DNA of 44,695 nucleotides from a virus: the IMG/VR virus record IMGVR_UViG_3300008113_005698, positions 1 to 44,695 of that record; one strand, 5' to 3'. This document shows positions 32,508-41,262 of the stretch, one piece after another (position 1 is the stretch's first letter; every line of letters starts with the position of its first letter). Under the pieces are notes generated by a model. It saw only the letters and a program-made list of their open reading frames with translations, had not been told where the DNA came from and did no database searches. The position numbers were made by a program, and so were the translations under genes.

Positions 32508-33479
32508 CTATAACGATTTTGCATATCCCAAAGGAAAGCCGTTTCTAAATTCAGATGATGCTTTTGGTATAACAATTTTATATGAGTTTATTAATTGTTT
32601 GATACCATCATCTAAATTATAAATAGGTTGCCATCCAGTTTTTTCAATCTTTTTATTAGATACTATATAATCTCTTTTATCCGGGTCTTGATAGAAATCC
32701 GAATACGTTACTGCAAAGTTTGGAATGTATTCTTTTATTTTATCCAACAATTCTGCTTTACTTAAATTTGCATCACTCAATCCTATATTAAATACTTCTC
32801 CTTTGTGTGTATCAAAGTTTTTAAGTAAGAATATAAATACTCTAGCCACATCTTCTATGTGAATAAAATTTCTTTTAAAATGTTGTTCAAAGACAGTAAT
32901 ATATTTATCTGTCATTGCTTTGTAAACAAATTCATTAACTAATAAATCCATTCTCATTCTTTGTGAACAACCAAAGACAGTTGCTAATCTAACAACAACT
33001 GAGTCGGTGAATTCTAACAATAACTTTTCTGCTGCACATTTACTTTCACCATAAACCGAAATTGGATTTAGAGGAGATTCTTCTGTACATTCTGTCTGTC
33101 CCACACCTATACCATATCCACTATTTGTATTTGGATATAAAATCTTTTTACCAGCACTCCAACGGATTATATTTTCAATTTGTCTATAATTTACATCCCA
33201 AGCTAATTTAGGGTCTTTATCGCAAGCGGGAAATCCTACGATTGCTGCCAATGGAATTATAACTTCGTTTTCTTCTACTAATTTTTTTAATAGTTCAACT
33301 TCTCTAACATCACCATATATAAATTTAAATCTACTATCGTATGCATATTGTAATAAAGATGTTTGATTATACATTAAATTATCTAGGACCGTTATTTGAC
33401 ATTCTTTAAATTCGTTTAATAAATGTCTTATTATTACTGAACCCAAATATCCGCTTCCTCCTGTTATTAATATTTTCAT
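32508..33479 (-). CDS. NAD-dependent nucleotide-sugar dehydratase/epimerase (SDR), third copy
   Basis: The 323-residue extended SDR is canonical: ILITGGSGYLGSVII, VIIPLAAIVGFPACD, NSGYGIG, the active-site YGESKCAAEKLL (Tyr and Lys both present), VRLATVFGCSQRMR and RNFIHIEDVARVF. It fits dTDP-glucose 4,6-dehydratase or 4-ketoreductase-type enzymes. It differs from the two other SDRs in the island, which lack the usual tyrosine. It sits one base before the RmlC-like gene, consistent with consecutive steps on one deoxysugar nucleotide. Confidence 0.85.
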   Translation of the reverse strand: MKILITGGSGYLGSVIIRHLLNEFKECQITVLDNLMYNQTSLLQYAYDSRFKFIYGDVREVELLKKLVEENEVIIPLAAIVGFPACDKDPKLAWDVNYRQIENIIRWSAGKKILYPNTNSGYGIGVGQTECTEESPLNPISVYGESKCAAEKLLLEFTDSVVVRLATVFGCSQRMRMDLLVNEFVYKAMTDKYITVFEQHFKRNFIHIEDVARVFIFLLKNFDTHKGEVFNIGLSDANLSKAELLDKIKEYIPNFAVTYSDFYQDPDKRDYIVSNKKIEKTGWQPIYNLDDGIKQLINSYKIVIPKASSEFRNGFPLGYAKSL

Positions 33480-33482
33480 AAC

Positions 33483-34322
33483 TTAAATTAAATTAAAATT
33501 TTTATTTACTTTTTTAGTGGCTTCTTCTTCGATTTTTAATTTAACACCAAATTCACTTATCTCTTTTCTATCTTTAGAATATGATTGTAATTTTGCTCTA
33601 ACTTCGGTATAATGCCAATCAGGAACAATTCCATGATTACCATTATTGCTTTTATCAAAAACTTTAAATCTACTAAAATTTCTTATTGTAAATTCAAACC
33701 AACAAAACAATGATTCGGTTAATTCGGAGTTTATTAAATTTTCGTATCCTTTATTTTCAAATAGCTGATTTACATTTTCGATTGATAAATATTTTTCATT
33801 TATTGAAAATTCATATATTTCACCATTGAAAAACCATCTCAAATCATTACTATACCAAGGTGCACATGCTCCTATCCAAAATGGAGCCTGTATATAATCT
33901 ACTAATTTGTGTTCTTTTGCAATTGCCAATTCTTCCGATTGACCATTAACATATAATTTTAATTTATTTTCTTCTGCGTTATATTGAAATAATATTTGTA
34001 TTTCATCAAAAAATTCAGAATCTTCTAATCTTATTGGTATGCCATATTCTACAATATTATTATTTTCATCTTGACAAAATAATAAACCAGTTACAAAATT
34101 ATCCTTTAACCAAACACCCGAATGCATACCTTGTTTGGCAAATAAACCATAGTGTTCATTTGCAACATATGTTTCTTTGTTTAATTTACAACGAGTGTAT
34201 ATACTAAATGTATCATTGAAAAATGATTTTACTTTTTGGTCTTTTAAAGATGTATTGTGTTTACTCTCTTCAAAAATTTGTACGGAAAGGTTATCCGTAA
34301 ACTTTACATATTCTTTTAACAT
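33483..34322 (-). CDS. Free LamG/concanavalin-like lectin domain protein
   Basis: The 279-residue product resembles the C-terminal lectin-like halves of the three GT fusions nearby: NDTFSIYTRCKLNKETYVAN, HSGVWLKDNFVTGLL, NKLKLYVNGQSEELAI, then APFWIGACAPWYSNDLRWFF, NGEIYEFSINEKYLS. The order of strands (substitute for FNGxIxxFxxxxxxLS) is the LamG signature. It has no GT domain and no signal peptide. It may be a fragment of a fourth fusion, or a separate glycan-binding subunit for the enzymes. It overlaps the radical SAM stop by seven bases. Confidence 0.65.
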   Translation of the reverse strand: MLKEYVKFTDNLSVQIFEESKHNTSLKDQKVKSFFNDTFSIYTRCKLNKETYVANEHYGLFAKQGMHSGVWLKDNFVTGLLFCQDENNNIVEYGIPIRLEDSEFFDEIQILFQYNAEENKLKLYVNGQSEELAIAKEHKLVDYIQAPFWIGACAPWYSNDLRWFFNGEIYEFSINEKYLSIENVNQLFENKGYENLINSELTESLFCWFEFTIRNFSRFKVFDKSNNGNHGIVPDWHYTEVRAKLQSYSKDRKEISEFGVKLKIEEEATKKVNKNFNLI

Positions 34323-35710
34323 AATTCTTTACATTTATTATAAAATTCTTCTAATTCAGGGAATGTTTTACAAAAATCAGTTCCTCTTCTTCTATCATGT
34401 TCACTAAAAAAACGATAGAAATCTTGCCTATCATATTTAATAGCTTCTTCATCTCCAACTGATTTCATATAATCAGCTATTCGTTTCATTTTAACAATTT
34501 CAACATCACTATATCCCCAACATCCAGCTCCAACTCTACTGAACTCATAAAAATCCATAAGTTGTGCTTGTTCCATTATTTCCTTTGACCAATAGTTATC
34601 TAATAATTTAATATGTTGGTGTGAAGGCCAACGAAGATATGAACTATCTAAAAGAATTGATTGTTGATAATAACGATTTTCATCAGCGTACATTGATTTT
34701 AAATCATATACTTCGTGAATTAGTTTTTTATAATTTGGTACAGATAACGCATTATAAGTACTCATAATGATAATGGTTAAACGAGGAATTTCTTTTAACA
34801 ATATATCTAGTCTATCAGCCCATTGATTGTAAACTAAACCATTTCTAATATATTCGGCCTGAGCACCATGTGTATCTACTGATGTGAATAGAATTAATTC
34901 TCTTACCAATCCTCTATCACTTATCTCTTTTAATTTTTCTTTTGCTTTGTTAAATAGTTTATCAGGTACTCCCAAGTTACTATTCAAACTTAAAGCTAAA
35001 TTCTTATTTGGATTTGGAGTTTCTAAAATATAATCTAAAACTTTAAATGTATCTTTATGCATAAGTGGTTCTCCACCTGTGATACGAAAAGTATGTAAAC
35101 CTTTATATAATTCAGGCCACCATTTCCAAAATGCTTCTACATATGGGTTGTGTTGGTTTTGTGGAATAGGCATTCTATCACTTAATTCAAAATGTTCTAA
35201 CCCATTAAATTTACCCGCAGTTGGATATGCACCAAATTGTTCAATCTCTTCCATCCATTGTGTTGAAAATGGTGGTGCACAATATGAACATTTAAAATTA
35301 CAAGCATTTGAGAACGAAACTTCTACATAAGATGGAAGTACATTTGCATCTGCCGGCAGATTTTTTATTTGATTGTAATAAGGTAAAGCCCAAGGTTCTG
35401 CTGATTTAAATGTTCTATCGGAAAATGCATCAGAACTATCCTCTACTCTCCAACAATAATCACATTCTTTGGGTCTTTTACCCTCTAACATTTCTTTTCT
35501 TCTTTCTTTTTTATAACGAGTGTTATGAAGATGTGATGGGTCTTCTGCTATTTCTCTTTCTGATATTTTATGTGTACCTGGATGGTGACAACTATGGTTG
35601 TGACCGATGTGTAAGTGCAGTGTAACTTGCTTCCATTTAGCTAAACAAAATCCAGGTCCTACTGAATTAAGTTTATATCTTACATCATCAAAAAAATTAT
35701 TACTTATCAT
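34316..35710 (-). CDS. Radical SAM protein, twitch-like
   Basis: The 464-residue product carries the radical SAM cluster motif FSNACNFKCSYCAPPF (Cys137, 141, 144), followed by FRITGGEPLMHKDTF. N-terminally there are further possible metal ligands: LHLHIGHNHSCHHPGTHKIS (His/Cys-rich, residues 31-50) and ECDYCW (Cys83, Cys86), as in twitch-type proteins with an auxiliary cluster. The overall layout fits phage and polysaccharide-operon radical SAM proteins. It would generate a radical on a sugar or protein substrate. It sits between the GT7-LamG array and the LamG protein. Confidence 0.8.
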   Translation of the reverse strand: MISNNFFDDVRYKLNSVGPGFCLAKWKQVTLHLHIGHNHSCHHPGTHKISEREIAEDPSHLHNTRYKKERRKEMLEGKRPKECDYCWRVEDSSDAFSDRTFKSAEPWALPYYNQIKNLPADANVLPSYVEVSFSNACNFKCSYCAPPFSTQWMEEIEQFGAYPTAGKFNGLEHFELSDRMPIPQNQHNPYVEAFWKWWPELYKGLHTFRITGGEPLMHKDTFKVLDYILETPNPNKNLALSLNSNLGVPDKLFNKAKEKLKEISDRGLVRELILFTSVDTHGAQAEYIRNGLVYNQWADRLDILLKEIPRLTIIIMSTYNALSVPNYKKLIHEVYDLKSMYADENRYYQQSILLDSSYLRWPSHQHIKLLDNYWSKEIMEQAQLMDFYEFSRVGAGCWGYSDVEIVKMKRIADYMKSVGDEEAIKYDRQDFYRFFSEHDRRRGTDFCKTFPELEEFYNKCKELC

Positions 35711-35713
35711 TTA

Positions 35714-37171
35714 TTAACATTTACAATTTATCATTACAGAATTGTTTCCTATATCATCAATAGATAACAATTCATATTTTAAGGTATTCATGCCATCATT
35801 TTGCCAATCATATTCACCTCTCTGCATTTGAAGAACATATCTTCTCTCATTTCTAGCAGTTGTTTCTCCTTTTGCCCATTTATCAACACCACCCACATTA
35901 ATTAATCCTTCGGTTTGATGTGGTAAGCATTCAAACTTACCATCTCTACGAAAAGGTAATATAGTATGTGGTATTGCAATTTCTTCTTCTTTTTCATCTA
36001 TATTAAAAGTATTTCCGTAATTATCGTTACCACTTAAATCCGATATCAATCCGAATTGTGATTTAGAAAAATCATAATACAATTGTAAATCTTCTTTAGA
36101 TGGTTCTCCTAAAATACTTTCTTTGATTTCAGATTGTGTTAAACATCTATCCCACATAACAACCTTTGCGATATCACCTTTAAACCATTTAGCTGGGTTT
36201 TTATCTTCTAATGAATTTGTAGTTCCTAATATATAAGGTTCACTTGCATATCTTTTTAATAAACCATTATAAATTAACGGAGATGGGACACCTGTCCCAA
36301 ACCTACTATCACTTTCCTTTCCATTTAAATATAATCTAATTTCTTTTGTTTCATCATCAACTGTCAATGTTACCCAAGTCCATTGTTCTTCATATCGTTT
36401 CATCCACATATACAAAAACTCTTTCTCATAATTCCATAACATAGTTGTATATGCTCTACTATTATTATAACTCAATCCCCAATCATAACCAGGTCTTCTT
36501 AATATTGGATATTCAACAAATCGTCTATCAGTATCACCAATCAAATATAAAGGTGCTTTTTCTAATTGTTGTTCTGCTTTTACCAATACAGAAATAGTGT
36601 GTGAACGAGAACACAATCCTCTTATATTTCTACTTACTGGTATTTCTACTGATGAATTGTTTCCGTTGAAATGTGCTACCTTTTGTGTATATTTTTGTTG
36701 TAGAAATGTTTGGTCTGCATATCCATTTATTACACATCTCCAAAACAAATCATCATCCTCCATGCCCCAATCCCAATAATCATTTGAATAACCATTTGTT
36801 TGCATCACTTGCTCTTTCGTAAATAACACGGCGCCACCAAAATACTCCTCATATTTGAGGTTATAATCTGTTTGTGATATTCTTACTGCCAAATGTTTAG
36901 GGCTATCAGGATTGTAACTATAATCACAGGAATCATCCTCCGGTATCATATCAATATCGTGCCATACTATATAATCACACCCATCTTTGAATGCAACATC
37001 AGCAGCGATGTTTTTCATCTTACCTCTATTGAATAATTTATCATCACATTGATGGGCAAAATATATTTTATGTTCAATACCTCTTTCTTCCAAAAATTTA
37101 TGAACTCTTGGTGAGAATTGAGCTAAATGTTCTTCTCTATTTCTATATGGTACACATACTCCTAATTTCAT
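35714..37171 (-). CDS. GT7-like galactosyltransferase-LamG fusion, copy A
   Basis: The 485-residue product has an N-terminal galactosyltransferase-like domain (MKLGVCVPYRNREEHL; LFNRGKMKNIA; HDIDMIP at residues 71-77 with DxD metal ligands; YWDWGMEDDDLFWR near 131-144) and a C-terminal LamG-like domain (about 185-360: GYDWGLSYNNSRAYTTMLWN, IRLYLNGKESDSRF, WFKGDIAKVVMWDRCLTQSE). The GT half resembles animal-type beta-1,4-galactosyltransferase GT7; the LamG half likely binds glycan or protein. The catalytic residues are in place, so it should be active. It overlaps copy B by four bases. No membrane anchor is present. Confidence 0.78.
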   Translation of the reverse strand: MKLGVCVPYRNREEHLAQFSPRVHKFLEERGIEHKIYFAHQCDDKLFNRGKMKNIAADVAFKDGCDYIVWHDIDMIPEDDSCDYSYNPDSPKHLAVRISQTDYNLKYEEYFGGAVLFTKEQVMQTNGYSNDYWDWGMEDDDLFWRCVINGYADQTFLQQKYTQKVAHFNGNNSSVEIPVSRNIRGLCSRSHTISVLVKAEQQLEKAPLYLIGDTDRRFVEYPILRRPGYDWGLSYNNSRAYTTMLWNYEKEFLYMWMKRYEEQWTWVTLTVDDETKEIRLYLNGKESDSRFGTGVPSPLIYNGLLKRYASEPYILGTTNSLEDKNPAKWFKGDIAKVVMWDRCLTQSEIKESILGEPSKEDLQLYYDFSKSQFGLISDLSGNDNYGNTFNIDEKEEEIAIPHTILPFRRDGKFECLPHQTEGLINVGGVDKWAKGETTARNERRYVLQMQRGEYDWQNDGMNTLKYELLSIDDIGNNSVMINCKC

Positions 37172-38619
37172 ATTCTTGCAAATAAATGATGTATATTTTT
37201 ATTAAATGTTTCTTCTTTAACTAAATTATATAAGCAATTATTTAAACCATCTTCTCTAACATCTATCATATTATTCGATACATCATTCATAAAACGAATT
37301 TGATTTAAACGAGTTTCTTCTTGAATCCATCCACCTCTTTCCCAACCATTATTGTAGTGATTTAATTTTCTGAATTTAGATATTCTTCTGTGTGGTAATG
37401 ATATTGTTTTTCCAAAAACTTCTTTTGTTTGTTTAAAGTATGCATTTGTTATTTCACCATGCCTTCCCTTTCCACTTATATCTAATATTTTATTTTGTTT
37501 ATAATGTTGAAAATCATAATAAACAGCCAAATCTTCGGAAGATTTATATTTCTTAAAATTGGTAAGTAATGAAAATGAATTTATATTTTCATATAAAAAC
37601 TCAATTTCTCTTTCTTCCAATTCTTTATCAAATACTGCAAAGCCGGATATAAGACCGGTAAAGAAGTTTTTATCTTTACTTCTATATGGGTCACCAACTC
37701 CTAAATAAAAATTAGGTTCTTCGGTTACATATTCTTTAAAGAAAGATGGCATTTTTTCAATACCTATTAATTTATTATTTAAGTAAAACTTTATTTGTTT
37801 TTTCTTAACATCCAATACAAACGCAATTTGAACCCATTGTTCATCCATTGGTTCGGAATTAATAGATATACATTGATTTGAATCTGTCCATGTTTCTACT
37901 TTATATCTTCTATCGGAAGTATAAGAAATACAAGTATCATAACCAGGAATAGAGAAGACTGAAAAATCATCTTTCTTTTTTGATGGGTCACAAAATATAT
38001 TATTTGGTTGGAATGTAATTAAAATAGTTTGAGATTTTCTCCAATCAAATAGAGTATCATTTTGCAATGGCTGGATTGGTACACTTATAAATGCATCACC
38101 TGTAAATGAAAAATTATTCATTACTTTTAATGTAGATTTACCATAAGTTTTTTTATCTAATGGTAAATTGAATTTCTTACATCTAAATAATAAATCATCA
38201 TCTTCAAATCCCCATCCCCAATATTCATTTGAATAACCATTTATTTTTTCAAATTGGTCCAATGGGAATATAGTAACACCTCCAAAATATTCATCAAAAT
38301 GTAATGTTTCGATTTCATTTGTTTCATCTTTAACAAATGATGTTGCTAAATGAATAGGTCTAAATTCAAATGAATAATCAGCATCAATTGGAATCATATC
38401 CACATCATGAAATACAACATAATCACATTCTAACTTTTTAGCCTTTATAGCACCAATATTTAATAGCTTACCTCTATTAAAAGGTTTATCATCATATTGC
38501 TCAACAATTATCAATTCAAATTCAATTGATTTTTGTTCAAGATATGCAACAAATTCCCTTCTAAAAATATTTAGATGTTCTTCTCTATCTCTATATGGTA
38601 CTATAACTCCTAATTTCAT
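37168..38619 (-). CDS. GT7-like galactosyltransferase-LamG fusion, copy B
   Basis: The 483-residue product is a close architectural twin of copy A: MKLGVIVPYRDREEHLNIFR, PFNRGKLLNIGA, FHDVDMIP (DxD, residues 71-77), WGWGFEDDDLLFR, then a LamG-like half with GYDTCISYTSDRRYKVETWT, IKFYLNNKLIGIEKMP, and FFTGLISGFAVFDKELEERE. All GT7 catalytic motifs are kept. It starts at the last base of the 90-residue gene, so translation is coupled. The two active copies may add different residues or act on different acceptors. Confidence 0.78.
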   Translation of the reverse strand: MKLGVIVPYRDREEHLNIFRREFVAYLEQKSIEFELIIVEQYDDKPFNRGKLLNIGAIKAKKLECDYVVFHDVDMIPIDADYSFEFRPIHLATSFVKDETNEIETLHFDEYFGGVTIFPLDQFEKINGYSNEYWGWGFEDDDLLFRCKKFNLPLDKKTYGKSTLKVMNNFSFTGDAFISVPIQPLQNDTLFDWRKSQTILITFQPNNIFCDPSKKKDDFSVFSIPGYDTCISYTSDRRYKVETWTDSNQCISINSEPMDEQWVQIAFVLDVKKKQIKFYLNNKLIGIEKMPSFFKEYVTEEPNFYLGVGDPYRSKDKNFFTGLISGFAVFDKELEEREIEFLYENINSFSLLTNFKKYKSSEDLAVYYDFQHYKQNKILDISGKGRHGEITNAYFKQTKEVFGKTISLPHRRISKFRKLNHYNNGWERGGWIQEETRLNQIRFMNDVSNNMIDVREDGLNNCLYNLVKEETFNKNIHHLFARI

Positions 38620-38891
38620 TAGTCAATTATTCTACGTGTTGGTCTTACAAATTCCGATTCCGTTTCTTCTTCATCTTCGATTACTTCCTCTTCATCTTTT
38701 TTATTTACTGCTGCTTGGTGGAATTCATATAAATAATATTGGATTCTCTCACTCCATTCTGTTTTATCTATATCTTCGAACCAATTTGTTAATGCATCCA
38801 ATGATTTAGCAATCTTTTCCAAAGCCTTTACTTTTCTTTCTTCTAAAGGATTAGATTGTGATACTTCTTCTTGTTTTTTACTAGTTGCCAT
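38619..38891 (-). CDS. Small charged protein between GT7-LamG copies, unrecognised
   Basis: The 90-residue protein has a basic, Ser/Glu-rich start, a helix (VKALEKIAKSLDALTNWFED) with WSERIQYYLYEFHQAAV, and a strongly acidic tail (EEVIEDEEETESEFVRPTRR). No family recognised. It lies five bases after copy C and overlaps copy B by one base. It may be a small partner or regulator of the fused transferases, but the sequence gives only position. Confidence 0.5.
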   Translation of the reverse strand: MATSKKQEEVSQSNPLEERKVKALEKIAKSLDALTNWFEDIDKTEWSERIQYYLYEFHQAAVNKKDEEEVIEDEEETESEFVRPTRRIID

Positions 38892-38896
38892 TTTGT

Positions 38897-40387
38897 TTAT
38901 AATTTAATTTGATATATTTTAAAATTTTCTTTTTCCGTTCCTTGTTCATCCGTTTGTTTGAATTCGTTTTGAACTCTATACGTTGATGTTGATAATCCTA
39001 TTTTTTTATAATAATTTTTTGTAGTTTGTACATCATCAAAATATATTTTTTTATTTTCTTCTAAATCACCATCACCCGACCATCTCCATATATTTTTAAA
39101 ATCGTTCATTTTATCAACATCCAAACATTTAAACTTACCATATGGTTCTTCTGGAAAATTATAATCAAAGTTTAAATTTACCAATTCTGTTTTGGTGTTG
39201 TTATCTTTATTTGCTGATAAATCTCTTACATGCGATTCGTACAATCCCATATCAATATAAAAATCTTTATATTTTTTGGAGAATGGTATATCAATAATTG
39301 CTTTTTCTCTTGTTACAATGTTACCCGTTTCATTGATATAATTTTGTTTATATAAGTTTAAAATTTCAGAATCGGATAGTGCATAATCAAACATTAATAT
39401 ATTTGAAATCTTACCATAAAATTGGTTATTAAATGCTAAACTACCAATCCATAAATCCTTATCAGTATAATCAAACACATCACCTGAAAATGGTTTACTT
39501 GCTACGGGTATACCATCTATATATAACCATAGGAATTGCGAATCAAAATCAAATTTCATTGTTACTTTGACCCATCTTTCCAATAAATTAAAATTTTCAT
39601 ACCATACCTCACATACCTTACCATCACTATTCCACAACTGCAAATTAATTGCTTTGTTATCTTTAAAAAAGATACCAGAATTATATCCTTGCTTACCCAA
39701 TATAAAACTATCTATATTTTTATCTCTATCAACATATAAAAACATATCAATTGTAAAACTATCCTGAAAAAGATACTTTGTATTTTTTACAGATTTAATC
39801 ATACAAGATGTATATTTCTTATCGAAATTAAAATATGTTAAGTTTACTCTTTTAAGATTTGAAATTTCATTGATATCGAACAAATCATGCTCTCTATTCA
39901 TATCAATATTAAAATACTTTTTATTAGTAACTAATTTTCTTTTATTTAATCTAAATAATAAATCAACATCTTCCATTCCTTCTCCCCAATATTCATCGGA
40001 ATATCCGTTTATTTCTTCAAATGTTTGATGTGTAAATTTAATAGCACCTCCCATCCACTCTGCATATGGTTTTTTAAATCCAAATGCATCCACTACCGAA
40101 GATATGTGTTGTACTTTATCGGAGTAAGAATAATCACAATCATCTTCAACTGGTATAAAATATGGACTATGAAAAATAAAATAATCACATTCATCCTTTG
40201 CTATCTCATATCCACTATTGCATAAAGCACCATAATTAAATGGCTTTTTATCAACCTGTTCTATTACATAGATTTTGTGTGGTATTCCTTTATTAGTTAG
40301 GAAATATTCCATATGCCCGGTGAATTTATATAGCTTACTATATTCACCACGCCAAGGAACTATTAAACCTAATACTTTATCACTCAT
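38897..40387 (-). CDS. GT7-like-LamG fusion, copy C, DxD motif lost
   Basis: The 496-residue product has the same two-domain layout as copies A and B, but its GT half is altered: the DxD position reads FIFHSPYFIP (residues 71-79) where the others have HDIDMIP/HDVDMIP, and FNYGALCNSG replaces FNRGKLLNIG. The last motif WGEGMEDVDLLFRL is partly kept. Without the DxD metal site it may be inactive or use another mechanism. The LamG half is intact (NSGIFFKDNKAINLQLWNSD, FLWLYIDGIPVASKPF, FYGKISNILMFDYALSDSE). A promoter-like sequence overlaps its start. Confidence 0.72.
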   Translation of the reverse strand: MSDKVLGLIVPWRGEYSKLYKFTGHMEYFLTNKGIPHKIYVIEQVDKKPFNYGALCNSGYEIAKDECDYFIFHSPYFIPVEDDCDYSYSDKVQHISSVVDAFGFKKPYAEWMGGAIKFTHQTFEEINGYSDEYWGEGMEDVDLLFRLNKRKLVTNKKYFNIDMNREHDLFDINEISNLKRVNLTYFNFDKKYTSCMIKSVKNTKYLFQDSFTIDMFLYVDRDKNIDSFILGKQGYNSGIFFKDNKAINLQLWNSDGKVCEVWYENFNLLERWVKVTMKFDFDSQFLWLYIDGIPVASKPFSGDVFDYTDKDLWIGSLAFNNQFYGKISNILMFDYALSDSEILNLYKQNYINETGNIVTREKAIIDIPFSKKYKDFYIDMGLYESHVRDLSANKDNNTKTELVNLNFDYNFPEEPYGKFKCLDVDKMNDFKNIWRWSGDGDLEENKKIYFDDVQTTKNYYKKIGLSTSTYRVQNEFKQTDEQGTEKENFKIYQIKL

Positions 40388-40391
40388 AATA

Positions 40392-40423
40392 CAAATATAA
40401 CAAATTTTTTTGAAATAACAAAT
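40392..40423 (-). promoter_or_regulatory. Bacteroidetes-type promoter-like sequence before copy C
   Basis: On the coding strand TTTG (40422-40419), a 19-base spacer, and TATATTTG (40399-40392) fit the Bacteroidetes consensus TTTG-N19-TAnnTTTG. A nine-base direct repeat ATTTGTTAT (40423-40415 and 40405-40397) overlaps both boxes. The start site would be at or next to the ATG at 40387, so the transcript could be nearly leaderless. It is in a 35-base gap, the largest in this part of the island. AT-rich DNA makes a chance match possible. Confidence 0.45.
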
Positions 40424-41262
40424 TAAATTGACTGAATTATTTTAAACACTTTATCCCATTGTGAATATCCCCATACACCACATTCTTCAATCATAAATCT
40501 CTCATCATATATATCAATTTGAAAATTATTATTCTTTAAAGATTGATACATTTTTTCATATTCAGATGAATATGCAAATGGACTTTTTATATCAGCAACT
40601 GCTCTAATTCTATCTATACAAGTACTATCCCATTTAAAATGATTTACAATAACATTGTATCTATCAGTAGGTGCAATCAATGGGTGATTCCATCCTTGCC
40701 ATTTCCAAGTAGTATATCCATCTATTTTTGCATAATGTTGACCAGGTGTTAGTTCAATATATCCTTTCATTATACAAATCTTATTAGGACATGCTCCACT
40801 TAAAGGATATCTAAAAAATCCTGCCAATGGAAATTGTTTGAATATATCCTCTTCATTATTTATTTCAGGGAAAGTTCCATCTATTCCTATTCTATCAACA
40901 AACCCACCTCTAACTAATTCCCATCCATTCAATTCACATTCTTCTGTTATAGAATCTATATCCTTTGAATATTCGTGAAATTCATCATCATCTGCAACAA
41001 CCCACCAATCGTTAGGGTGTAACATTTTAGTTTTATTATATAATGAAGTTACAATTTCCCAATTATACTTTTCAGCAACTAATCTATCTACTATTTTTAC
41101 ATTTGGAAAATCTTTTGCAATAATTTCTACTTCATTATAGGTACTACTACCTTCCCATTCATATACAACAACATATATCTCATCTACTAAATTTTCATAA
41201 TATGAAAAAAAATGTCGTAATGTATTTGTTCTACTACCGGTGACCGTAACTAATCTTGTCAT
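40423..41262 (-). CDS. DXD glycosyltransferase (GT2/GT92-like)
   Basis: The 279-residue product begins MTRLVTVTGSRTNTLRHFFS and has a nucleotide-sugar metal motif WWVVADDDEFHEYS (Asp91-93), with YNKTKMLHPNDW before it. The rest (GFVDRIGIDGTFPEINNEED, GYIELTPGQHYAKIDGYTTW, VNHFKWDSTCIDRI) is like phage and bacterial GT2/GT92-style transferases. It would use a nucleotide-sugar donor in the cytoplasm. It overlaps the methyltransferase by one base. The family is moderately certain, the linkage unknown. Confidence 0.65.
   Translation of the reverse strand: MTRLVTVTGSRTNTLRHFFSYYENLVDEIYVVVYEWEGSSTYNEVEIIAKDFPNVKIVDRLVAEKYNWEIVTSLYNKTKMLHPNDWWVVADDDEFHEYSKDIDSITEECELNGWELVRGGFVDRIGIDGTFPEINNEEDIFKQFPLAGFFRYPLSGACPNKICIMKGYIELTPGQHYAKIDGYTTWKWQGWNHPLIAPTDRYNVIVNHFKWDSTCIDRIRAVADIKSPFAYSSEYEKMYQSLKNNNFQIDIYDERFMIEECGVWGYSQWDKVFKIIQSI

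Noticed and set aside
32507-32575. 23-codon N-terminal extension of the RmlC-like protein
   Set aside because: It overlaps the SDR coding sequence by 68 bases and lacks family sequence; the ATG at 32506 lies one base after the upstream stop.
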